Assembly (NCBI RefSeq): GCF_900108485.1 | Contig: NZ_FNXF01000003.1 | Location: 142,530-206,529, forward strand | Direction: 5' to 3' | DNA: 64,000 nucleotides | DNA from: Rheinheimera pacifica | GTDB taxonomy: Bacteria; Pseudomonadota; Gammaproteobacteria; Enterobacterales; Alteromonadaceae | Shown here: one piece after another, positions 17,917 to 27,032 of the stretch | Position numbering within the stretch: position 1 is the stretch's first letter | How the letters are laid out: the number at the start of each line of letters is the position of its first letter | Translations under genes and position numbers: made by a program | Notes under the pieces: model-generated | The model's input: only the letters and a program-made list of their open reading frames with translations | Databases searched by the model: none | Told to the model about the DNA's origin: nothing

Positions 17917-19773
17917 TTAGAACGCAAAACAGCTGCAACCTAACACACCCCAAAACGAGTTATGATCCGACACCGGCATAGTTGAGCGGCGGGCCACATC
18001 ATGTGAATGGCCATGCACACCACAGGAACCTGCACACTGATGCGGCACGTTGTTCATCTGCGGATGCACTCTGGCATGCCCGGGATACATAGCCACCGGC
18101 GACCATTCAGGGATCACCGGAATAGGCGCAGGACCGTGACCAGAGAAATCGCCAGCGGCGTAGACTACTTTGCCATCGACTACCGTCATCACGGACTCTA
18201 TGCCTTTAATCTCTTCTTCCGGCACGGTAAAAAAGTCAGATTCTAAAACCACTAAATCAGCCAGTTGCCCTGCTTTAATTCTGCCTTTTTTATCCGTTTC
18301 ACCAGAAAACCACGCACTGCCAGCGGTCCATAGTTCTAATGCGGTATCGCGGGGCAAACAGTCTTTATCCAGCTGCAACGGCATGCCGCCTACTGTTTTA
18401 CCAGACACTAACCAATACAGCGCTGTCCATGGGTTGTAGCTGGCCACCCGGGTAGCATCGGTACCACCACCAACAGGCACCCCCATTTCTAACATTTTTG
18501 CCACCGGAGGAGTGTTCTGTGCCGCCTGCTGACCATAACGCTGGACAAAATATTCACCCTGGAACGCCATACGGTGCTGAATAGCAATACCACCGCCTAA
18601 AGCACGCACCCGCTCAATGTTTTTCTCTGTAATGGTTTCGGCATGATCAAATAACCAACGCAAGCCATTAAATGGCGTGTCTTTGTTCACTTTCTCAAAT
18701 ACATCTAACATACGGCTGATAGATTCGTTATAAGTGGCATGTAAACGGAAAGGCCAGCGGTTCTCTACCAAATGACGGACAACGGGCTCTAGCTGTTGCT
18801 CCATGTCATCAGCCAGGTCAGGTCTGGGTTCGACAAAATCTTCAAAGTCCGCGGCAGAAAACACCAACATTTCACCTGCACCGTTATGACGGTAAAAGTC
18901 GTCCCCCTGCCCTGGAGTTACCGTTTTAGTCCACCTTTGGAAGTCTTCCAGCTCTTTGCCTTTGTTTTGCGTAAACAGGTTATAGGCTATGCGGACAGTC
19001 AGTTGGTCATCTTTTGCCAGTCGATCTACCACTTGATAATCATCTGGATAATTCTGAAAGCCACCACCAGCATCAATTACGCTGGTAACACCCAAACGAT
19101 TAAGTTCACGCATAAACTGCCTGGTCGAATTAATTTGATGTGACAGTGGTAGCGTTGGCCCTTTTGCTAATGTTGCATAGAGGATCATCGCATTGGGGCG
19201 CGCAATTAACATCCCTGTTGGATTGCCTCTGGCATCCCGTTGAATCTCGCCGCCAGGCGGGTTTGGGGTATCTTTGGTGTAACCGACAGCTTTTAACGCG
19301 GCGCGGTTTAATAATGCCCGGTCATAGAGGTGCAACAAAAAAACCGGCGTCTCTGGTGCAGCTTTGTTAATTTCATCTAACGTTGGCATACGTTTTTCAG
19401 CAAACTGAAACTCATTCCAGCCACCCACTACCCTTACCCATTGAGGATGAGGTGTACGATCCGCTTGATTACGAAGCATGCTAAGTGCATCTGCGACTGA
19501 AGGCACGCCTTCCCAACGTAACTCAAGATTATAGTTTAGACCGCCTCGGATCAGGTGTATGTGCGAGTCATTTAACCCCGGAATTACGGTATGATTTTTC
19601 AGGTCAATTACCCGGCTTTGTTCATTTTGATGGCGTAGCAAGTCAGCTGTTGCGCCCACTTCCACAAATTTACCTTTGCGAATAAGTACTGCGGTAGCTT
19701 TTGGTTGCTCTTTATCCATAGTATGGAAGTGGCCATTGATCAAAATAAGATCCTGGTTTAAAGACGTGTCCAT
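17917..19773 (-). CDS. metal-dependent amidohydrolase (YtcJ-like), Cys/His-rich tail
   Basis: 618 residues of the amidohydrolase_3 family, which hydrolyses amide or related bonds on unknown small molecules. Seen: GLNDSHIHLIRGG (metal HxH, 71 and 73), RLHATYN, FDHAETI and the GGGTDATRVASYNPW metal Asp. The core usually ends near the VYAAGDFSGHG segment; here about 45 more residues follow, with HQCAGSCGVHGHSHD and GVLGCSCFAF, giving a possible extra metal site. Next to the YcaC-like hydrolase on the other strand, with which it shares the 19774-20137 control region. Confidence 0.85.
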   Translation of the reverse strand: MDTSLNQDLILINGHFHTMDKEQPKATAVLIRKGKFVEVGATADLLRHQNEQSRVIDLKNHTVIPGLNDSHIHLIRGGLNYNLELRWEGVPSVADALSMLRNQADRTPHPQWVRVVGGWNEFQFAEKRMPTLDEINKAAPETPVFLLHLYDRALLNRAALKAVGYTKDTPNPPGGEIQRDARGNPTGMLIARPNAMILYATLAKGPTLPLSHQINSTRQFMRELNRLGVTSVIDAGGGFQNYPDDYQVVDRLAKDDQLTVRIAYNLFTQNKGKELEDFQRWTKTVTPGQGDDFYRHNGAGEMLVFSAADFEDFVEPRPDLADDMEQQLEPVVRHLVENRWPFRLHATYNESISRMLDVFEKVNKDTPFNGLRWLFDHAETITEKNIERVRALGGGIAIQHRMAFQGEYFVQRYGQQAAQNTPPVAKMLEMGVPVGGGTDATRVASYNPWTALYWLVSGKTVGGMPLQLDKDCLPRDTALELWTAGSAWFSGETDKKGRIKAGQLADLVVLESDFFTVPEEEIKGIESVMTVVDGKVVYAAGDFSGHGPAPIPVIPEWSPVAMYPGHARVHPQMNNVPHQCAGSCGVHGHSHDVARRSTMPVSDHNSFWGVLGCSCFAF

Positions 19774-20137
19774 TAGTGAGACTCCGGTATTGTTAGTATC
19801 GTGCCCACTTGCAGTGTAAGTGGCAGTTCATGGGCGATTAAGATTTTCTGACGTTAGAAGTTTGGTAAAGAATCACTAATTTGCATAGCTATACATACGG
19901 ATAATGGTTAACGGCACAAAGCACTTCTACTATGTGAGCAGCTCTGACGATTTATTCAGACTAACGATGTATCAGCCTTATAGCGATTACGCATGTAAAC
20001 GCGTTAGGCCTTTACAACATTTTACTGTGCAATCACGTCTTCGTTCCGAAGTTGTGTTTGCAGCAATAGGCTTATCAATCAGGTTCATTACCGGTATCTA
20101 ACCGTATCGAAATCGACCTAATATAAGGAATTTAATC
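19774..20137. promoter_or_regulatory. divergent control region, amidohydrolase / YcaC-like hydrolase
   Basis: 364 bases with no convincing gene. It holds a small inverted repeat (CCACTT-N7-AAGTGG near 19805) and CTATACATACGGATAA at 19886, which recurs in slightly different form at 16084 and 27036. A 65-residue open stretch inside has no recognisable content. Confidence 0.4.
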
Positions 20138-20827
20138 GTGGCAAATCCTAAACTTGAAGTACTGACCCCACAAAACTGTCAGCTAATTTTTATCGATCAC
20201 CAGCCGCAAATGGCTTTCGGCGTGCAGTCTATAGACCGACAAGTCCTGAAAAATAACACGGTAGGTTTGGCTAAAGCAGCAAAAGTTTTCAATATCCCAA
20301 CTACTATCACCACAGTAGAAACACAAGGTTTCTCTGGCTACACCTATCCTGAGTTATTGGATGTATTTCCGGGTAAACCAATTTTAGAGCGAACCTCGAT
20401 GAACTCTTGGGACGATCAAAAAGTGCGTGATGCTTTAGCCAAAAATGGTAAAAAGAAAGTTGTTGTCGCAGGTTTATGGACTGAGGTTTGTAATACTACT
20501 TTTGCATTGTGTGCCATGCTTGAAGGTGACTATGAAATTTATATGGTTGCAGACGCGTCTGGCGGCACAAGCAAAGATGCTCATGATTACGCAATGCAGC
20601 GCATGGTTCAGGCCGGTGTTGTTCCTGTGACCTGGCAGCAAGTGTTATTAGAATGGCAACGTGATTGGGCCCATAAAGATAGCTATGATGCTGTTATGAC
20701 CCTCGTTAAAGAGCATTCTGGCGCTTACGGTATGGGAGTGGATTACGCCTACACTATGGTGCATAAAGCGCCACAACGCGCAGTCGGAACTCACGAAACG
20801 CTTTCTCCTGTAGCTGCCACTAAATAA
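20138..20827 (+). CDS. YcaC-like cysteine hydrolase (isochorismatase fold)
   Basis: 229 residues; GTG start with AAGGAA eight bases upstream. The isochorismatase-like triad is visible: Asp in IFIDHQPQM, Lys in KKVVVAGLWTE and Cys in TEVCNTTFA. The first ~190 residues match YcaC-type hydrolases, whose substrate is unknown; an extra C-terminal segment (HSGAYGMGVDYAYTMVHKAP onwards) is added, as in some larger homologues. Probably works on a small amide together with the divergent amidohydrolase; this is inference from neighbourhood. Confidence 0.87.
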   Translation: MANPKLEVLTPQNCQLIFIDHQPQMAFGVQSIDRQVLKNNTVGLAKAAKVFNIPTTITTVETQGFSGYTYPELLDVFPGKPILERTSMNSWDDQKVRDALAKNGKKKVVVAGLWTEVCNTTFALCAMLEGDYEIYMVADASGGTSKDAHDYAMQRMVQAGVVPVTWQQVLLEWQRDWAHKDSYDAVMTLVKEHSGAYGMGVDYAYTMVHKAPQRAVGTHETLSPVAATK

Positions 20828-20841
20828 TTTTACTGTTTGCC

Positions 20842-20883
20842 TGATAATCCCGCCTTTGGTGCACTGCAAAGGCGGGATTATCA
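20842..20883 (+). terminator. strong hairpin after YcaC-like gene
   Basis: Perfect 17-base inverted repeat (TGATAATCCCGCCTTTG and its complement, loop of eight) 14 bases after the stop. It lacks a T-run, so it may act as a weak terminator or an mRNA end protector. Confidence 0.65.
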
Positions 20884-20975
20884 ACTAATGAGGCACAGTG
20901 TCCTATTTGGGGTTTTGTGTTCGATAGAACTGCATAACGCGGGTTTCTCAGGCACTCATTTCAATGGAGTCTTGT

Positions 20976-21260
20976 ATGAAATTATATCTACTGTCGCTCG
21001 GCGTCGGTTTGCTGGTTGGTATTATTTATTCCTTGTTGCAAGTGCGTTCGCCCGCTCCGCCAGTTATCGCCTTGCTGGGCCTGCTAGGCATGCTGATTGG
21101 TGAACAAGTTGTGCCAGTATTTAAAAAATTGATCGTAGGCCAGCCTTTGACTATGCTATGGTTAAAAACAGAATGTGTCCCTAAAATAACCGGAACGCCA
21201 AGTACATTAACCACGAATAACGAAACAGAAAAAGACACCAGTCCCAAAGACAATGTCTGA
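20976..21260 (+). CDS. XapX-domain small membrane protein
   Basis: 94 residues. KLYLLSLGVGLLVGIIYSLL and PPVIALLGLLGMLIGEQVVP form two membrane segments matching the XapX (DUF1427) domain, of unknown function. I start at the ATG 20976 because GGAG lies six bases upstream; an ATG 12 bases earlier contains that site. The hydrophilic tail of about 35 residues is low-complexity. Confidence 0.8.
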   Translation: MKLYLLSLGVGLLVGIIYSLLQVRSPAPPVIALLGLLGMLIGEQVVPVFKKLIVGQPLTMLWLKTECVPKITGTPSTLTTNNETEKDTSPKDNV

Positions 21261-21364
21261 TACCTGATTAATTCGGCCGACGCTGAATAACAACAATCAA
21301 CTCAAGGCTTCGGACTCACAAGGATCCATGCTCGTTCAGGAGTATAGGAAGTAATAGGAGTCAT

Positions 21365-21757
21365 ATGCAGAAACTTGATGGTACAAGAGCTCAGATTGCA
21401 ATTGTTGATGATGATTTTTCAGTCCGGGCTGCGTTAGGGAACTTATTACGTTCAGTTAATTATAAGACGCTGTTGTTTGAATCAGCCGAAGCCGTATTGC
21501 AAAGCAACGCTCTGCGTGAGATCAGTTTTATGGTGCTTGACGTGAAGCTAAAGGGTATTAGTGGTATTGAGTTGTTTGAACGGTTACGTGCTGCTGAAGT
21601 GAATATTCCTACTGCGTTTATCTCAGGTAATGCGGGTCTGAATACTCAACTGCGTATCGCCCGTGCCGGAGCCGTTCTATTTCTATCAAAACCTGTGGAT
21701 GTAGAACTGTTGCTCAGAACCATAGACGATACACTGAACGCCATAGCTTTACCTTAG
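21365..21757 (+). CDS. stand-alone response-regulator receiver (FixJ-like)
   Basis: 130 residues, receiver domain only. Acidic pocket D15-D17 (IVDDD), phospho-acceptor Asp59 (VLDVKLKG), Ser88 in the Thr/Ser position (AFISG) and Lys109 (LSKP). No output domain, so it may act on the kinase at 23996 or compete with the FixJ-type regulator at 25719. A GGAG-containing leader precedes it. Convergent with the AraC gene, 14 bases apart. Confidence 0.85.
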   Translation: MQKLDGTRAQIAIVDDDFSVRAALGNLLRSVNYKTLLFESAEAVLQSNALREISFMVLDVKLKGISGIELFERLRAAEVNIPTAFISGNAGLNTQLRIARAGAVLFLSKPVDVELLLRTIDDTLNAIALP

Positions 21758-21771
21758 CAGCGCACGGGGTG

Positions 21772-22671
21772 CTAGAGGCAAGACAGTCTCCGAACCGCCC
21801 GACGATAATCAGACAGGCTCATGTGCTGATATTTAAAGAACACCCTGGCAAGTACCTGGCTGGACGAGTAGCCAACTTTAAAGGCGATTTCCGTAATCGG
21901 AAGGTTCGTTAAAGCAAGAAGCTCGCAGGCTTTTTCCATCCGTAATTGCGTGAAGTAGACACGGGGGGGTACACCAACGCTTTGCTTGAACATCCGTGCG
22001 AAATGATAAGGTGACAACTGCGCCTCCGCGGCTAGCTCGTCCAGGCTGATGTCTTCTGACAACCGCGCGCGCATCAATTCCTGACAACGCAGGGTTGTCC
22101 TCGGAGCAAGGCCGCCCCTTGTCGGCGCAAACGGGGCTCCACCCAGGCGACAAAGCTCAGCAAAAATCTCGCAGCCAGCAGCACGCGCCAGCAGGCGCGA
22201 CGGCGCGCCTTCCTCTTTACAAATAGCCCACAGGTTCCCGACCACCCTTCGGATGGCCGGTGAATCAAACACACGTCCGTAGATACAGAAACTCTCTAAC
22301 GAGAACCGGCCATCGGCTGCTTCGTCGAGCACGCTTTGCCATTGCATCACAGGAAACGCCAGGCTGCGAAGCTGATGGTTAGCGTCGTTCATAACAGTAG
22401 CGGCGAAGTTTGGCGCAGCAAGAGCAAGGTCGCCTTTCTTGCTCCTCACATCAAAGCGCCCCCCTCCAAGGTCGCCCCTGACACGACTACCGCCAAGTAA
22501 GTCCTCAAATAAGACAATATCTGTTACGGCAGGGCGAGACATATCCCCAGCCGGTCGCGCCACTTCAAGCAAATCAAGGATCCCGCCAGGGGATTTGCTC
22601 GTCCGCACATAGGATGCCTGTTCGCCCATGCGGTGCCATTGGGTGAATGACAAATCGGTAGGTTCGTTCAT
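21772..22671 (-). CDS. AraC-family transcriptional regulator, copy A
   Basis: 299 residues from the ATG at 22669-22671 (MNEPTDLSFTQW), chosen because its paralogue starts with the matching MIEPDKLSFTQW. The C-terminal two-helix AraC domain reads DISLDELAAEAQLSPYHFAR, VGVPPRVYFTQLRMEKA and ITEIAFKVGYSSSQVLARVF. No good ribosome site is seen before this ATG; a GTG start 16 codons out overlaps copy B. G+C looks higher than in neighbours, hinting at transfer. Confidence 0.85.
   Translation of the reverse strand: MNEPTDLSFTQWHRMGEQASYVRTSKSPGGILDLLEVARPAGDMSRPAVTDIVLFEDLLGGSRVRGDLGGGRFDVRSKKGDLALAAPNFAATVMNDANHQLRSLAFPVMQWQSVLDEAADGRFSLESFCIYGRVFDSPAIRRVVGNLWAICKEEGAPSRLLARAAGCEIFAELCRLGGAPFAPTRGGLAPRTTLRCQELMRARLSEDISLDELAAEAQLSPYHFARMFKQSVGVPPRVYFTQLRMEKACELLALTNLPITEIAFKVGYSSSQVLARVFFKYQHMSLSDYRRAVRRLSCL
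21790..22115. repeat. near-identical DNA block shared by the two AraC genes (partner 22718-23043)
   Basis: The block at 21790-22115 repeats at 22718-23043, exactly 928 bases away and in the same direction, and covers the DNA-binding domain. Its central part (about 21926-22115) differs from the partner at only a couple of positions, while the rest of the genes is much more diverged. Confidence 0.85.
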
Positions 22672-22693
22672 AAGAGCAGGACAAAAAACAACA

Positions 22694-23599
22694 TTAGGTG
22701 CTAAAGCAAAACGGTGCACGGAACGCCCGACGATAGTCGGACGGGCTCATGTGCTGATATTTAAAGAACACCCTGGCAAGTACTTGGCTGGATGAGTAGC
22801 CAATTTTAAAGGCTATCTCCGTGATGGGAAGGTCCGTTAGTGCAAGAAGCTCGCAGGCTTTCTCCATCCGTAATTGCGTGAAGTAGACACGGGGGGGTAC
22901 ACCAACGCTTTGCTTGAACATCCGTGCGAAATGATAAGGTGACAGCTGCGCCTCCGCGGCTAGCTCGTCCAGGCTGATGTCTTCTGACAACCGCGCGCGC
23001 ATCAATTCCTGACAACGCAGTGTTGTCCTCGGAGCAAGGCCGCCATTTGCAGAATCGAATGGTACCCCACTTAACAGACACAGCTCGGCCAATATTTCGC
23101 AACCTGCGGCCCGAGCTAACAGACGTGACGGCGCCCCCTCTTCTTCAGACAACACCCACAGTCTCCGTAGCGTTGATTGGATAACCGGCGAGTTAAATGA
23201 GCCTCTGTAGAGTCGTAAATTTTCCCACGATACCCCACCGCCGGCCGCTTCGTCGAGCAAGCTTTGCCAGTGCGCCACGGGGAACGATAAGCTGTGTAGC
23301 TTATGATTGGTGCTGGCGATGACCGTATTGGCAAAGTTCGGTGCTGCCAGGTAGAGAGACCCCTTCTCGCTCCTGACATCAAAAGCTCCGCCACCTGCGT
23401 CGCCCCGGACACAGCCGCCACCTATCTGGTCCTGATACAAAACAAGCTCTGGTACCGCCGGACGAGACATATCCCCGGCTGGCCGTGCAATCTCGATCAG
23501 ATCGAGGATGCCCCCCGGAGCCTTCCTCGCTCGCAGATAGGAAGCTTTTTGGCCCTCGCAGTACCATTGGGTGAAAGAAAGTTTGTCAGGTTCGATCAT
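22694..23599 (-). CDS. AraC-family transcriptional regulator, copy B
   Basis: 301 residues from the ATG at 23597-23599, with AGGAAG eight bases before it. Same layout as copy A: a variable N-terminal effector domain (GGILDLIEIARPAGDMSRPAV shared) and an AraC DNA-binding domain almost identical to copy A. Tandem duplication on the same strand, 22 bases apart. The two N-terminal domains have diverged far more than the DNA-binding domains, so both may bind the same sites but answer different signals. Confidence 0.86.
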   Translation of the reverse strand: MIEPDKLSFTQWYCEGQKASYLRARKAPGGILDLIEIARPAGDMSRPAVPELVLYQDQIGGGCVRGDAGGGAFDVRSEKGSLYLAAPNFANTVIASTNHKLHSLSFPVAHWQSLLDEAAGGGVSWENLRLYRGSFNSPVIQSTLRRLWVLSEEEGAPSRLLARAAGCEILAELCLLSGVPFDSANGGLAPRTTLRCQELMRARLSEDISLDELAAEAQLSPYHFARMFKQSVGVPPRVYFTQLRMEKACELLALTDLPITEIAFKIGYSSSQVLARVFFKYQHMSPSDYRRAFRAPFCFST

Positions 23600-23995
23600 T
23601 GCGGTGCTTCCTGCAAACGCCATCACACGCTCAAATAAGGTGTTTCGGCGAGCCATGCGCAAATTAAGCGCTAATTGAGAAATCAATATTTTTAGTATAG
23701 CCAATATGCCTTCAAGAACGCACTGCCCTTTCAGGCAGATTGGCGACTATTCCGCAAGATCTGCAACGTGACAGCAATTACTGCGACGCACCATTTTTCA
23801 CCTCCCGCTATAGTATTAAAGTCAGCGATAGCTGTTGCTCTCGCTTTATTATCTCGACTTCTCTGTGCGAGCCTTTTAAACCCGAGCAATAACCAAGATG
23901 GAGGGAAGAAAACTTGAATAATCCCAATAGGACGCTCACAATCGTAACTAGCAGCTCCCGCAGTATTGGCGCAGCAGCCTATACATTGGTGCTTA
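23600..23995. other. gap between AraC copy B and the sensor kinase
   Basis: About 400 bases without a gene I can support. Near its right end, other frames read fragments such as AAAYTLVLNEG followed by a stop, which could be decayed sequence from a longer N terminus of the kinase gene. It must also hold the promoters of both flanking genes; I see no clear -35/-10 pair. Confidence 0.4.
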
Positions 23996-25690
23996 ATGAA
24001 GGCTAAAAAACTGCAAATTTCTGATGATGCCAGTAACCAGCATTTATCTGTTCTGCTCAACGCATCCAAAGCCATCTCTGAAGCTGCAGATTATGCAACG
24101 TTATTACAAGCGCTGTTAACCATTATTATTAAACATGCCGGCGCACAGCGGGTATTCCTGATTAAATCACAAGGCGATAGCCTGATACTGGAAGCCAGGG
24201 CACAAACTAACACGAACGGTGTCATGGTTGAGCATGTGCATTGTGAAGCCAATTGGGATGACCTACCCAAGTCATTTATTAGTAGCGCTATCCAGACAAA
24301 AAAACTGTTGTATGCCAACGTTGGCCAGCAAAGCACACCTTATGATCTTGACCCTTACTTTCAGCGTTTTTCCGTCTCAACTGCTATTTGCCTGCCAATA
24401 ATCAAACAAAATCAGTTAATTGCAGTTTTCTACATTGAACTATGGGAACATGACAAGCTGTTCAGTGATGAGTACCTCAATGTACTGACGCTTCTGACAG
24501 CTCATGCGGCAACAACGATAGAAGCTGCCCGTTTACAAAATGCTATTGATGAAGTGAACCAGCAGCGGCTAAAGCTGGAGCGCGCATTGCGACTGGCCGA
24601 TACATCGTTAGCTTTGGGTGAGCAAATCAGCAGAACGGGTAGCTGGCGCTGGGAGCTACATAACAACACTTTAGTGTGCTCTGAAGAGTTTTGTAACATC
24701 TTGGATTTAGACCCCCAGCGTCGCACTATTTCATTTGCTGATTTTGCCGCCTGTATTCACCCTGAGGATAAAAAGTCTGTATTAGACCGGATCCGTTACG
24801 CAGTACAAAAGGAAACAGCCATCAATGTGGAATACCGTGTTCTTAAAGCCGATGGCAGTGTTTTATACCTGACAGGACAAGGGTGTCCTGTATTTGACTC
24901 CGACAAACTCGTTGATTACGTTGGCACAGTAAATGATGTGACGGCAAGGCGCGCTGCGGAGAATGCGTTACGTGTCGCACAGGACGATTTAGCCAGAGTG
25001 TGCAGGATCACTACCATAGGACAATTAACATCGTCTATTGCTCATGAAATTAATCAGCCTTTAATGTCTATTGTTGCCAATGCCGGCGCGGGCTTGCGCT
25101 GGCTGCACCGCGCCGAGCCCGACTTGCAACAAGTCAGTGCCAGTTTGCAGTCTATAGCAACCGAAGGGCAAAGAGCAGGACAAATTGTACAGAGCCTGCG
25201 AACCTTGACTAAAAATACCAAAGCACTGCTAAGTAAGCTGGATATACATGATGTGCTGAAGTGTATTGTGGCCATTGCCCGCCGCGAAATTGAACGGCGC
25301 AACGTATCATTAGAACTGCATCTGGATGCAAAGTTGTCACAAATTCGTGGTGATATGGTGCAATTACAACAGGTTATGTTAAACCTGGTGATGAATGCCA
25401 TAGAAGCGATGAGCGAAATCAGTAACAGGCCAAGGGTATTAACTATCTCTACTTTTACAAAAGAAGATCAGGTTATTTTTATCCAGGTTGAAGACACCGG
25501 GCCAGGAATTAGCGATGAGATAAAAGATCATTTGTTTGATGCCTTCTATACTACTAAAAAAGATGGTATGGGCATGGGGCTGGCTATTTGCCATTCTATT
25601 GTCGAGATGCATGGCGGCGAACTATCTGCAGTGCTACGTCAGCCTGTAGGTAGCATATTTTCATTCGCTATACCTTTAGTCAAAGACTAA
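23996..25690 (+). CDS. GAF-PAS sensor histidine kinase
   Basis: 564 residues. Order: GAF domain (about 15-185; LLNASKAISEAADYATLLQAL, AGAQRVFLI), PAS (about 215-325; WELHNNTLVCSEEFCNIL, ending VGTVNDVTARR), HisKA with phospho-His in SIAHEINQPL, and HATPase with VMNAIEAM, DTGPGISDEI and GMGMGLAI. No membrane segments, so it is cytosolic. The GAF start is the one found inside very large Ser/Thr kinase-ATPase-GAF-PAS kinases, so this may be the detached 3' part of such a gene. Start uncertain: ATG 23996 or TTG 23966; neither has a good ribosome site. Pairs with the FixJ-type regulator 28 bases downstream. Confidence 0.87.
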   Translation: MKAKKLQISDDASNQHLSVLLNASKAISEAADYATLLQALLTIIIKHAGAQRVFLIKSQGDSLILEARAQTNTNGVMVEHVHCEANWDDLPKSFISSAIQTKKLLYANVGQQSTPYDLDPYFQRFSVSTAICLPIIKQNQLIAVFYIELWEHDKLFSDEYLNVLTLLTAHAATTIEAARLQNAIDEVNQQRLKLERALRLADTSLALGEQISRTGSWRWELHNNTLVCSEEFCNILDLDPQRRTISFADFAACIHPEDKKSVLDRIRYAVQKETAINVEYRVLKADGSVLYLTGQGCPVFDSDKLVDYVGTVNDVTARRAAENALRVAQDDLARVCRITTIGQLTSSIAHEINQPLMSIVANAGAGLRWLHRAEPDLQQVSASLQSIATEGQRAGQIVQSLRTLTKNTKALLSKLDIHDVLKCIVAIARREIERRNVSLELHLDAKLSQIRGDMVQLQQVMLNLVMNAIEAMSEISNRPRVLTISTFTKEDQVIFIQVEDTGPGISDEIKDHLFDAFYTTKKDGMGMGLAICHSIVEMHGGELSAVLRQPVGSIFSFAIPLVKD

Positions 25691-25700
25691 AGGTATAGCG
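25666..25700. promoter_or_regulatory. perfect hairpin across the kinase stop codon
   Basis: A perfect 16-base inverted repeat with a 3-base loop, left arm CGCTATACCTTTAGTC, covers the last codons and the TAA of the kinase gene and ends 18 bases before the next ATG. There is no T-run. It could limit read-through to, or translation of, the response regulator. Confidence 0.7.
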
Positions 25701-25718
25701 CTTACCCGGAGAAAACAA

Positions 25719-26339
25719 ATGAGCGGCTTAGTGATCGTTGTCGAAGATGAGGAGCCAATACGTGTTGCCTTGGTCAGGCTGCTGCAGTCAGCCTGTTATA
25801 CTGTACGTGCTTTTGCATCAGGTAAAGATTTTTTTAATAGCCCGATGCCCGACACGCCAGCGTGCTTGTTGCTGGATATGCAAATGCCAGATACGACAGG
25901 TATGGATATTATTAAAAAGCTGGCCAGTATTGAAGTAAGAATGCCGGTGATTTTTATCACCGGTTTTGGCTCTATCCCGATGAGTGTGCAGGCGATGAAG
26001 TCAGGCGCAAGGGAGTTTCTCACCAAACCTGTTTGTCCTGAAACGTTGTTGTCTGCGGTGGCTGACGCGTTAGAATCCGATCAAGCTAATCTGCAACAGC
26101 GTATTACGCAATGCGAGCTAACCGCCCGATACAACTTGCTGACTCCACGTGAGCAACAGGTGCTAGAGTTTATTATTGGCGGTTTGTTGATCAAACAAAT
26201 TGCGGCAGAACTGGAAGTGAGTGAAATTACCATAAAAGTGCATAAAAGGCAGATAATGGAAAAAATGCAAACCAAATCAATTACCGATCTGGTTCGGATT
26301 ACTGAACGTTTGCATATAACTCAGGCCAGAAGTCGCTGA
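25719..26339 (+). CDS. FixJ/NarL-type response regulator
   Basis: 206 residues. Receiver domain with Asp10, phospho-acceptor Asp53 (LLDMQMPDTTG), Thr81 and Lys103 (LTKP), then a LuxR-type HTH (LTPREQQVLEFIIGG... and IAAELEVSEITIKVHKRQIMEKM). CCGGAG lies upstream of the ATG. Most likely the partner of the kinase in front of it. It is a FixJ-type protein rather than NarL, so it should not be taken as the missing partner of NarX. Confidence 0.92.
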   Translation: MSGLVIVVEDEEPIRVALVRLLQSACYTVRAFASGKDFFNSPMPDTPACLLLDMQMPDTTGMDIIKKLASIEVRMPVIFITGFGSIPMSVQAMKSGAREFLTKPVCPETLLSAVADALESDQANLQQRITQCELTARYNLLTPREQQVLEFIIGGLLIKQIAAELEVSEITIKVHKRQIMEKMQTKSITDLVRITERLHITQARSR

Positions 26340-26352
26340 GGTTTCGGAGTAT

Positions 26353-26940
26353 TTAGCCGTTAGTATCATGTCTCAGACTGCGCTCTATGCGCTGGTCTGG
26401 GATCAACCAGAGTATGGCAATGCCGATGTAAAGCGCTAAAGCCAACCACTGAGAAACAAATGAGAACAGTATACCTGACAAATAACACAGCATAGATAAG
26501 CGACCTTTCCAATCCTTTCCTACCGCGTATTTCAACCTCGATTGCTCGCCCTGCGATACAATAATTCTGTATTCCAGTATCCAATAAGCTAAAGAAGCCA
26601 TTAGCAAGACAAAGCCATACAACGCTACCGGCTGAGCTGAGAAGCGGCTTTCCCCCATCCATGCGGTAGTGAATGGGATTAAAGACAACCAGAATAACAG
26701 GTGCAGATTGGCCCAAAGAATAGAGCCCGTCACTTTGTCACAGACGTACAACATGTGATGATGGTTGTTCCAGTAAATACCCAGGTAGATAAAACTCATC
26801 ACATAACTGAATATCACCGGCGCCATAGGCCACAATGCCTCAATGCTGTGTCCGGCCGGGCTGCGCATTTCCAACACCATAATAGTGATAACAATAGCAA
26901 GCACGCCGTCAAACAGGGCTTCCAGTCTGTTTTTACCCAT
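26353..26940 (-). CDS. TMEM175-family (DUF1211) ion channel-like protein
   Basis: 195 residues with about five to six membrane segments. The N-terminal LEALFDGVLAIVITIMVLEM is the F(S/D)DG.xAI..T...LE signature of bacterial TMEM175-like potassium channels. One such domain per gene is normal in bacteria, where the protein forms a tetramer. I start at ATG 26938-26940, which has GGTGG five bases upstream; a GTG three codons out is possible. Convergent with the response regulator, 13 bases apart. Confidence 0.82.
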   Translation of the reverse strand: MGKNRLEALFDGVLAIVITIMVLEMRSPAGHSIEALWPMAPVIFSYVMSFIYLGIYWNNHHHMLYVCDKVTGSILWANLHLLFWLSLIPFTTAWMGESRFSAQPVALYGFVLLMASLAYWILEYRIIVSQGEQSRLKYAVGKDWKGRLSMLCYLSGILFSFVSQWLALALYIGIAILWLIPDQRIERSLRHDTNG

Positions 26941-27032
26941 AAACCCCACCTATATCTGCCATGATAAATCTCGAATTTATGCATGAAAAACCTAATTGCT
27001 ACGGCTATCACTTTACTTCAACAGAGCATCGA

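Noticed and set aside
19904-20101. 65-codon frame in the amidohydrolase/hydrolase gap
   Set aside because: No ribosome site, no membrane or domain signal; more likely regulatory DNA.
23731-24075. 114-codon minus-strand open frame
   Set aside because: Overlaps the start of the sensor kinase, has no ribosome site and no recognisable motif.
25719-26339. NarL, the missing partner of NarX
   Set aside because: The receiver and linker are FixJ-like and it is paired with the kinase at 23996.
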